A DNA stretch of 64,000 nt from assembly GCF_024713975.1 (NCBI RefSeq), contig NC_091098.1:16636316-16700315 (forward strand), written 5' to 3'. This stretch comes from Paralichthys olivaceus (taxonomy: Eukaryota > Chordata > Actinopteri > Pleuronectiformes > Paralichthyidae). The notes beneath the pieces are model-generated. The model saw nothing but the letters and a program-made list of their open reading frames with translations, was not told the DNA's origin and ran no database searches. A program made the translations under genes and the position numbers. Below, piece after piece: positions 54,586 through 64,000 of this stretch; position 1 is the first letter of the stretch; every line of letters starts with the position of its first letter.

Positions 54586-55067
54586 TTAGAGGGATAGTTC
54601 ACCCAAAAAATGAATATTCACTCATTATCTAGTCACCACAATGCCGATGGAGGAGGTGGGTGAAGTGTTTTAGTCCACTCCTTTAGGAGTTTCAGGGGAA
54701 AACAGTGTTGCAGCCAAATTTAATAAAACGTAAGTAAATGGTGACAGATTCTGCAAACATAAAAAACAAAACACAGAAATAAACATAAAATGCCTCCATA
54801 CTGCTCCTGTGGTGTCATCCAAGTGTGCGTATGACCCCGCATTCAAATTCGACTCAAAAAAGAGTTTATATACAATATGTTTTTAGCCGAAATGTCCGCT
54901 GTGATCCAGATGCAAACGCGGCTCATGGGATATCAGTGGCTGATTACCCCTGAAACTCCAAAAGTGTTGTGTGGACTCAAACACTTCATCAACTCCTCCA
55001 TCGGCATAGTGGCATAGTAGAGTAGATAATGCGATCATTTTCATTTTTAGGTAAACTATCCCTTTAA
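54586..55067. mobile_element. TTAA-flanked MITE, family 2 long copy (482 bp)
   Basis: Left end ttagagggatagttcaccc (TTAA changed to TTAG) and right end 'ggtaaactatccctttaa'. The interior is also palindromic: 'ggagtttcagggg' near 54687 pairs with 'cccctgaaactcc' near 54947. The 47608-47797 copy looks like an internally deleted relative. Confidence 0.85.
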
Positions 55068-56099
55068 CGATATTCCCCATAGGGATATTGATACTGTTAT
55101 TGGTCACTTTAACGTCCCATGGCCTGAACCTGCCCAGGAACGCTTAAAACTCCACTGTCGTGAAAGCAGTACTCCCCGAGACCTGTGAACACAGTTTGAT
55201 TATTAGATCAATAATGTTCGTGCTCAAGAGACCCTTTGGATGATGATGACCACTAGATTTGCTTGAATGCTGAACCGTACAGAATTGTGGATTTTGCCCC
55301 TCCCCATCACATTACTTCAGGGCCAGGGGTAATAAAAGTAACCAGAAAGTCTCACAGTATGCAGAAGTGTGGTTTTTCAGATGTATTCGAAAAGGTTGAA
55401 ACTCTGCTTCAATACTAGCTTCTCTGCATTCCTGCTGCCCTTCCTCTTCTGACAGTTCCACCTGCACCACTTCATCATCTATCGTGTATCATTAAGTATG
55501 TGCGGGTCAAACTCCCTGTGGTCGAAGAAGATCGATCGGATGCATTGCTTGTGTATTAATCTCCCATCATCGCTGTTTAAATGGCTTCAAGGTTTCCACA
55601 CCGACCCCTGGACCTGCAGCCAGCTTCTGGGGGGGGGGGTTGCCCCTGAACCTGGATCATGACAAAGCCACATGGGGATGACTGTGTAGGATATGGATAG
55701 GCTTCCCTCTGCAGGCTAATGGAGGTACTGCTGTTTTTTATGTTGTTGTTTGTTTGTCTGACTTATTTCAGTTGTGTTTGGTGTTAAATCTTTTTTGGAC
55801 AGTCTGCCTGGTAAAATAAAGAACAAGTTAATCTCATGAAACTCTGGCTGATTGTGATAATTCCCCTTTCATTTTGTTCAAAGATATTTCCACTGAGGCT
55901 GGTTGCTTGAATGATTGGGCTCCATGTGCCTCAAACAGATGCAGACTGAAGTTGCACTGCTACAGATTATTTCTTTATTGCAGTTTTTATCAATGTGGTT
56001 AAAATCTGAAATAAGAACTCAAGATCCAAATTTCTTTATCAATTGTTGACACCATTCAATGCCCTCTTTTCTGTAGCCACAAATAAAGTTAATGGACTG

Positions 56100-56440
56100 C
56101 ACATACGGACGTTTTGCAAAAACTACACAACAGATTTCCACGAAATTTGGTAAAGATTCCTCTCAGTATTGACACAGATCTGGACAAAGGAACAGATCCA
56201 AGATTGTTTTTTATCCCTTTCCTTAACATGCAAAATAAGATGCTTTTTGTGTGGGACATTTTCACAGATTTCCTAAGAAAATATAATAATGCATGAATAT
56301 TTATGAAAATGATCAGACATACTTGGGGGACTGATACAGACGTCTGCGAGCAATTTTGTATAGATGCAAACAAGAATCAAGATCTAGAAGATTTAAATAT
56401 GGTTTCATGAGGCCACTGTTGGGCCTTGGTGGAGGTGACT
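56100..56440 (+). repeat. Degenerate interspersed repeat, copy 4 of 4
   Basis: Opening 'gttttgcaaaaactacacaacagatttccac' phrase family near 56111, then 'ggaacagatccaag', and a far end with 'tgttgggccttggtggaggt' near 56417. This is the longest of the four copies. Confidence 0.6.
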
Positions 56441-57034
56441 GTAGTTCTAGTTTGACATGAACTCTCAACTTTAGAGTCATTAACCTCCAGATTAAGCACA
56501 TCTGTTCCCCTGCATGCTATTTCCCAGTGTACGCAGCCACACAAATCTGGATATTTCTGACTGTGTTTTCTGATTGTGTTTCCACCTCCATCCATATTCA
56601 TGAGTCTCCTTCCAGGAATCCTCAACTACGCGTCTCGGCAGGCCTGATCTCCCACTCTTTTCTCATTTTCTCTGTTTTTCCTATTCCTCACAAAGCTGTT
56701 ATACTGCCAACACTCTGTGTCTACTCTGCTTTCCCATTAGAGTCACAAAAACATGCCAAAGAGAGAAAGGCGGCTTGGCAACTTCAAAGACAAAGCTGCA
56801 GAGACGACGAGGGAGACGAGAATAAAGAGAATATCTGGAAGATTGTCTGTTAGTCTGTTAAATTAAGTTTTCGTTTGTTGCTCTATGTGAACTTTATGTG
56901 AACTCTACTCTCGGGGGAATCCAAAAGTATAAGATTATATGGGAAATTCAATATTACATTCTGTATATGTATGACAGAATTTGTGAAAATTAAAATGATG
57001 CCATACCACTAAAATTATATTTGGAAAAAAGTTA

Positions 57035-57110
57035 TATTCTTCCTTGGTTGGGTTTGAACCAGGCAGATGGAGGGAAAGTAAATGCTCCCTTCAGCTAAGT
57101 AACCATTGAC
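57035..57110 (-). repeat. tRNA-like sequence or SINE head
   Basis: On the - strand 'tagctgaaggg' fits an A box and 'ggttcaaaccc' fits a B box about 35 bases later. A full cloverleaf could not be drawn, so a tRNA pseudogene or SINE head is likelier than a working tRNA gene. Confidence 0.3.
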
Positions 57111-57594
57111 TGCTAATGCTCTCCAATCACCACCCATGAATCCACTTCTGTTGCATTCTTGATCAATACGCTAAGAGGTAAGAGGAATAAAAGCAAAGGG
57201 CAAATCTGCAGGGGAGAGAAAGTGTGTGTGTCCAGTGGGACTGTGTGAGCACATCTGAAAATCTGTGTTTTTAACATTAGTAAGCTAGAGTCAGGTAGAA
57301 AATCATTCACTCAACAAAGCAAACATGAAGCTGCAAAACAGAGGAGTAAAGACCCACCTGCAGAAAGACAGATATGCAGCAGGGGAGAGATGGAAAAGAG
57401 AACTGAAAACTAAAAGGGATTGTAGGATTTTTTATTTTTTTTAGTTTATGAATTATTTATACGGGTGAGATATTTTAAGCCCCCAATTTCATGTCTGTGA
57501 GAAATGAATGAGTGGAGGAGAGGAGCAGAGAAAGTGGATATCATTTGCCTCCTTGAGTCCTCACAGAGGTGACTTTTATCGTACTGAGCTGCAT

Positions 57595-57595
<1 letters not shown>

Positions 57596-57647
<52 letters not shown>
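57596..57647. repeat. (CA)n microsatellite, about 52 bp
   Basis: Uninterrupted AC/CA tract in intergenic sequence. Confidence 0.97.
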
Positions 57648-57648
<1 letters not shown>

Positions 57649-57994
57649 CGCTGCCTCTCCACATGATCTCATTCAGTGAACAGTATAAGAATCCCTAGTA
57701 TTCATCAGCACATTCTACCATCAGAGGACCACCTGCTTGTAAATGCATTATGGGAAACAAGATCTTTTTGGTAGTGATGCATCCTATGTTTGGTCTCTGG
57801 GCTCCTTTTAACTGCATGAAAACTGAAACTATTGTCTTTCTACAAAAATAATGCAGAAGTCACAGGTTGGCTCTTAATGCTTATGAATTTGGTTCATTTC
57901 TTTTCACAGAATCAAGGTTCAGCAGCATCACATGAAGAAGGTGAGTAACTTATTCCAGTTCAGCATCTGTAAATATAATCATGTCTCTTCATGG

Positions 57995-58225
57995 ACACTA
58001 GGTGGCAGAGAGGCTAACAGCAAGTGGATTCATTGGCCACTGGTTGCTGATTGAACTCATTTTTAAGGCTGCTGTGGATCAGGATGTAGAGCGGGTTGAT
58101 CCGGGTTGCTGGACAAAGATGAATATGTGTGTGAATGGGTGAATGGCAAAACTGTACTGTGAAGTGCTTTGAGTGGTCATCAAGAAGAGAAAAGTGAGAT
58201 ATAAATACAGACCTTGTACTTATAA
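57995..58225 (+). repeat. Fish SINE/LINE-tail-like repeat
   Basis: Contains 'gtgtgtgaatgggtgaatgg' near 58129, 'gaagtgctttgagtggtcat' near 58160 and 'gatataaatacagacct' at the end. This order is the 3' part of an abundant teleost retroelement family (from memory). A second tail-like piece, 'gtaaagtgccttgagataat', is at 58474-58493. Confidence 0.6.
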
Positions 58226-58499
58226 TAAAGTGAAATCCAAACTTTGCTGCAAAGTGTGAATCAATAGGGATCAGTTATCTGTGGGGCTGTTTGGTGTCTG
58301 TGCTGAGCTGAAACATAAGAACCCGGTAAATTTTGTTGATTTATAAAATACTTCTTTTCATTTCTTTAGTGTCCTCATTACTCGTCACACCCAATATGTT
58401 TTTCCGCAGAGACTTTCAAGCAATTAATGCCCCAGCAAATACTTAATAATTCTAAGGTGTTGACCTTACTATGTAAAGTGCCTTGAGATAATAAAATTA

Positions 58500-61400
58500 G
58501 ATAAAATTGAATTGAATGGAACAAATGTAAAGGTACGACCATGGTCAACAATTGTTGCTGCTCTACATCAGCCGTGTGTCTCTGATAACCATCATGATCT
58601 TAAACGTCTTCTAGCCTTCAACACACACACCTCCAGCTCAGGAGGAATAAGCATTGGGAAGTACAAATCAAATATATGGCTCCTGCAAGGTTGACTTGTC
58701 AGAGCAGAAAGTTCCATAAAGACAGACAGTGAAGTGGAAACTTTTAAGGAGGCCCTCCATCTGCTCACCCTTCCACTAGAAATCCTTGTGCAGCTGATGT
58801 ATGGAGAGGACTGCAGGTTTACCTCAGTTCAGATGGTTCTATAAACTGTTTAGAAAGTAAAGAAACCCTCATGTCTGTCTTTACTGTGATGCAACGTACT
58901 TGCACGTGGTTCAGTTTAATCTCTGCAGGCCCTTAAAGAAAGCATGTGTCAGTCCAGGCTGACTTGCTAAAGCTTTATTATTATTTTCAAACATATCATC
59001 ATTGCTCTTTTCTTTATTAATACCCTTTAGCGGAGAAAGGGGCCGTTTGATTCTGTCCCACATTATCACACATGCTGAAAAGACAAGACACATTCCTTTT
59101 CTGTGATCGTACATAATCTTTGACACAGTTTTTTTCCTCTCTCACTCACAGTAAACTACTGTATGTAAATCACCTTTTCATGCCTCTCAAGATCCTACTT
59201 ATACATAAAGGCAAGAAACTAAACGGCTTAACAGGATTAACAGCTATAGGTGTCTGTTATATTTATGGGGAATGCCTCCTTTCTCCATCTCTTATTGTTT
59301 ATGAATGGGTGTTCAACTGTCAACTGCAGCGATCAGATGAAATAAAGAATTTAGCTAATTGCAAACTTCTCTATGCATAACCATATTCATACCCATACAT
59401 ATATATATGTTATGTTAATGCGGCCATTAAATACTATGATTTAAAAACAATTTATTTTACAATAGATATATTTTAAGACAATATTGAAGACTGTTGCAGT
59501 GCTGTGTTCTGCTGTAAATAAAGGTATATGATGGACAGCAGCCGACAGAATGTGGGCCAAACACATAAATCAATTCAGCTCATTAAACTCATTGACAGGC
59601 CGGAGCTCTCCAGTGGCTCTTTTCACTGATACGTCCACATTCCCATCTATTTAAAATCCAACCCAGCTCCTGATCCACCTCCTCTTTCATTCACATCATC
59701 CCTGCATCTAATATATTGTTTTTATATTTGCATTCTTTAAAAATAACCGTCTTTTTCATTTGTGTCGAACATTTACTACAAATCCAATGAAAATATTATA
59801 TATATTTATTCCCCACTCTTATAAAAACAATCAACCATGGAATATACACAATCCACTGGCTGTTTGAGTATTTACAGCAAGAAGCAGGCATTCCCTTCAA
59901 CCAGAGAGGAAACCTATTGCTATTAATAGAGGAGGTAAGGAGCCTCCCATGGGTGAACAGGAGTGATAAAGAAAGGGCTCCCCCTCCTCCACAGACATTC
60001 ATAAAAAAAATGTTCAGATGTGCACACAATATGAAAACAGGTTTTCCTTGTGGAACATGGCACGCTATAAAGAAAGTTTAGAATGACAGGCCATTAACTG
60101 GGCTGTATATTAGGTTATAAATCAGTTCATACTAAAATGGGCAAATGTTCACAGCATGTGAGCTATGCACTTGGCCCATTGGGCATTGCCTCATATTATG
60201 TGTCCATCAAAATGACAGGATTTATGGCAGGAACTGGGTCAGGAAATGCACTGGTAACATATGAATTTCATTATTTTCTCATGGCCACTTCAGGTAATCT
60301 AATAAATAAATATTGAAAGTCTGGCTGACCTACATGGAAAGCTTGATGCTCATGTTTAATACATAACAAACAGCAATATGTGAATTAATGACAATCAGTT
60401 ATGTGTTGGGCTGTCTAGATTCTGAGCTTAGGTGAAATACCAGAACCATGCTGGTCAGCTGAGATGGTCATAGAGAGCATTATACTCCTGCTAATGTACA
60501 TCTGAGGGGAGACTCAGATCACTCAGTGTGCATCACTCTGCTGCTGGAGGGGGAGAGAGATGAATATAAGGGGAAATGTGTGGGGAATGAAATGTGAGAA
60601 GGGCGAATGACAGAGAGGGAAAGTGAGAACAAACTCAAGCAGCAGTGATGGAGGGAACAAGAGGAGAAGCAAACATTTCCAGCAACTGGGGAGAGGTGTT
60701 CGACTAAGAGATGGTGAGAGTGTTTGTGCTTGTCCCACTCTATGTCGAACCGTGAATCAAGAGCGGTTTGCTCTCCTCTGTCTTCCTCGTTCTCTTTGCC
60801 ACTGCCCCTCGCTGGTTTTATAAATAGACCACTTTGCTTTCTCAGTAAACCACAATGTACATAAGATTAACTCAGGAGGTAAAGCAGGACAAATTCAGGA
60901 GGTTAAGGTCGATAGTCGATTCAAATGTATCTTCTGTAATGGACAAGAGAGCGGCCACTTTTCATCAATTTATATTGTATGATATATGACAATTTTAGTT
61001 TTTCTCTCTCATGATGACTATTTTCTTTGCTTTAAGATCACGAAAGAGGAAAGTAATCTGTGGCACACTGTAAACTCTCTGACTGAGATATTAAGAAATC
61101 ATTTTTGAGAATCCCGAACATCAAGTATATTGTTAAGATAAAAAACATTGTAGTTCAAAATCATTAATTCAAAGAACAGATTTGGACTCACATTTAAATA
61201 ACCCTGCAATAAGAGCATATAGGTGTAGATAATGGATGGATGGATGGATGATGATGATCCAAGCCCACTCCAATTTCATCAGCCACAAGAAGAAGTCAGG
61301 AGAAAAACAGAAGCTTATTGTAAAGATATTATTATTGATATAATCATTAGATCATTAGTATCATCAAACCATTAGCAGTATTATTATTCATAATAGTTAG

Positions 61401-63470
61401 TCATTTACAATGGTTTTGAATGACAAAAGTGCCTCTTTCAGTTTATATTCACTGTAAGTCCTTGTGACCTTCCTCCTTTGCATGTAACATCAGACAGTTT
61501 GCATCTTGGTCTCTTTCTTTACAATGGTAGAAAAAAAAAACACAGGTTGTAAACAAATACATGGAGCTGAGCAGAATCCACGTTAAGAATGATAATACAG
61601 TGAATACTGTGGACTGTGTAAAGCACATTCAAAATAATTTCTGACTGAAGGCAGATGAATTAGAGTAATTGAGATCAGTAGTAGTCTTGAGGTAAATATG
61701 TGTCGAGACAGTACAGACAGAATCAATCCTGCATATGTATTTCAGTTAATCCTTCGCCCATGCAACATGTGAGGCTCAAAGGAAAGCTTATAATGACATT
61801 CAATACAAAACCATGGAGGAAACAAACAAAAGATAAGTTAGACATCTGAAAACACTAAATTAAAGTTCTAATAGAAATTATATTCCCTTTATGAATTCAT
61901 AATATACATTCCATCCTTTGTCCTTGGAGCATAAAAACCTAAGAGCTAGTTCATCATCTATGAAGCTTCTTGGGTAAGTTCAGCAGGCATACACTTTGAT
62001 TCCCTGCTACATAGGAATCTGTAAATGGCAGGAGCTCATTTTAAAGCAGAAGCTTTAGGCATTTTAAGACATTACTGAAAGCAGCCGTTTTAAATTACTG
62101 TTAAATACATTGTTTACATGGCTATGTGTGTTCACCACCAGCAGTGGCGTTTAAGTCCATTCAGTTTGTGTGTTGAAGTTTGATAAAACAACAGGAACAT
62201 GTCTTTCCTGACAGCAGAAGTCACCACACAGGTGTGAGTTCACAGGCAGTGTGTGTACACACGTGTACAATAGCTGTATGTAATAAAGTACAGCAGAGAT
62301 GTATTTTCCTTGGTTCAAATCCTGATGTGCCATCATGTTGGTTTCTCTGAGAGAACTTGTCTCGAAAGAGCGCATCACTTCAACCGTGTGCTTGGTAACA
62401 AAAGAGGAAAAGACGGCGGTCCAGAAGATTCACATAAAGTCACATAGGTGTTCCAATACAGTGTGGAGAAATACAAGAATACACCAGAGTAAAGAGGAGG
62501 GTGTGGGCAGTGCTTGATTTACTTTCATTGTCATGTTTTCGTTCCCAATCATTCCTCAGTTTTCCTCTATTTTCTCTCTTCAAGTCCCATTAACTGATAC
62601 CACAGCTTATCTCGTAAACACATGCTCGTAGATCTCACCTCTAGCGAGTGTAGCGGGACATTTAGTTTTCCTCGTTTAATGCACTACATGCATGCGTTAA
62701 GTTTGCACACGCTCTGTAAACACTGTGCTGAGATGGTATCGAACATACAGAGCACCACAGTCGCTCAGGCCTGGAGTCAAGGAGAGCAGTGTTTTAGATA
62801 ACTGCTGCCACATTGTCTATAAAAGCTAGACCAGCAGCTTGCATCTAAAAGCTCTTTCTCACAATCTCTTTGTCTCTTTCTCTCTGTCTTACATGCACAC
62901 ACTCTCTCTCTCACACACACAAACACACTCACAAAGACAACACAACACACTTAGCATGATGGACCTCCATGTCAGAGACAGTCCCTCGGAGCATTATGAT
63001 ACACTTGGCTGAGCAAAAAGTCTCACTGACCAACTGCTTGAGTCTGTGCGCATCCACTGGGTTTGGCAGCTCATACACAGTAGTAGCTGTTGTTGTGCTT
63101 TCACTATGACACACAGTTACGGTTAGGGTTGTGACTGCAACAGATGGTAAAGACTATAAAGCTAGAGCGGGACATTAGTTAACATCTGGGCTATGAATCA
63201 AACCGTCAGTTCGGCAATCCTCCTGCCTTTTCTGAATCTATCATATCTTCCTTTTTTCCGTATGTGTAACCTGTTTCATTTCCTCAGATTAGAGATAGTT
63301 AATTCTTCTAATGGAAACACAAGCCTCATTGGGTACATACTTCACATGGATGCAACAACATTTCAAATTGCAATGGCAGAAAGATGCATATATCTGAAAT
63401 ATCACTCAGACTTCTTAAACACCTGTCTCCCATACATTGCATAAAGCGCCAGTATTGATAAATACAAGAA
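58500..63470. other. AT-rich interval, no gene recognised
   Basis: A short (GATG)n tract lies near 61230-61255. The only frame that reads like protein is 62929-63114 on the - strand (see findings). In human the kcna10 neighbour on that strand is KCNA2, so the right end might be its 3' UTR; this is only a guess. Confidence 0.35.
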
Positions 63471-63475
63471 TGTAT

Positions 63476-63834
63476 TTACAGGGGCAGTGTGTAGAATTTT
63501 GTGATATCTAGTGTTGAAGTTGCATGTTGCAGCTGAACACCCCTCACCTCATCCTCCCCTTCCAAACATGAAACAGAACCTGTGGCAGCCTTCAGTTGTC
63601 AAAAAAATCAAAAGGTGTTTAGTTTGTCCTGTCTGGCTACTATAAAAACAATAGCGGCCACCGTAGAGAGGGTCCCCTCGAGGTTAATATAAAGCATGTA
63701 AATATAAAGGGCCTTTTCTGGGGTAAAGAAAACTACAATTCATACAATTTAGATGAAACATAATGAGGATTATTCAACATTAAATTTCTGCCAATAGATC
63801 TCTTTCACCTAAATCTTGCACACTGGACCTTTAA
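63476..63834. mobile_element. TTAA-flanked MITE, family 1 copy B (359 bp)
   Basis: Left end ttacaggggcagtgtgtag (TTAA decayed to TTAC), right end 'cacactggacctttaa'. It aligns along nearly its whole length with 33703-34077, including 'ttttctggggtaaagaaaac' and 'aacattaaatttctgccaat'. It lacks a short stretch ('ctagtgaaaacttc') present in copy A. Confidence 0.85.
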
Positions 63835-64000
63835 GTAAATATGCCCTTTTCATACTATTCATACTAATGCATGCTATGATGAACACTCAGGACATGCAGC
63901 ACTACAATAGCAGAATAGCATTTTAGCATTTGATAAAAAAAAGCTAATAGAGGACACTTGCGCTAGGTCCTGCATTATGTGTGCAAAATGCACAAATGGA

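Larger units (their letters stand above)
55068..57595. other. Gene-free interval with old repeats
   Basis: Holds the repeat copy at 56100-56440 and the tRNA-like piece at 57030-57110. No gene recognised; open frames such as 56527-56853 (Lys/Glu-rich end) lack domains. Confidence 0.4.

Noticed and set aside
57035-57110. Functional tRNA gene on the minus strand
   Set aside because: A- and B-box-like motifs are present, but I could not form a full cloverleaf with acceptor and anticodon stems; kept only as a tRNA-like repeat.
57910-57940. 31-base candidate micro-exon (ttttcacag ... aagaag|gtgagt)
   Set aside because: Both splice sites look good, but there is no flanking exon, conserved frame or gene to which it could belong.

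Overview
This is vertebrate, almost certainly teleost, genomic DNA. The genes have short GT-AG introns, the sequence is AT-rich with many CA/GT microsatellites, and the dispersed repeats look like those of fish. No prokaryotic features (operons, ribosome binding sites, CRISPR, IS elements) are present. All calls come from reading the sequence; no database search was run.

Five genes are packed into the first 31 kb. lgr6 (+, 1762-13830, 5' end outside the window) is an R-spondin-type leucine-rich-repeat GPCR. ube2t (-, 15159-17076) is the E2 enzyme of the Fanconi anaemia pathway and converges on lgr6. Next comes a class I SAM-dependent methyltransferase gene (-, 18741-19804, 5' exon near 20750-20885). 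etv7 (+, 21273-25293), a TEL2-type ETS repressor, is divergent from the methyltransferase. pnpla1-like (+, 27926-30310) is a patatin-like lipid acyl-enzyme gene. For each of these five genes the exon lengths and phases close exactly, which is good internal support for the models.

From about 31.2 to 64 kb the window is a gene desert apart from kcna10 (-, 42400-44139, coding region without introns), a Shaker-type potassium channel. A CpG-rich block with a splice donor at 54125 may be its distal 5' exon. The desert holds two families of TTAA-flanked fold-back elements (two copies each), a tRNA-SINE relic, several degenerate interspersed repeats and long dinucleotide tracts.

The layout joins three regions that are separate in human: LGR6-UBE2T (1q32), ETV7-PNPLA1 (6p21) and KCNA10 (1p13). 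The genes do not form one pathway. The most useful leads are an interferon-response/ETS composite site upstream of etv7, a 45-codon upstream ORF whose stop overlaps the methyltransferase start (TGATG), a possible short pnpla1 isoform made by reading into an intron, a perfect 18-bp hairpin upstream of ube2t, and the TTAA element families. I found no clearly new biological system.
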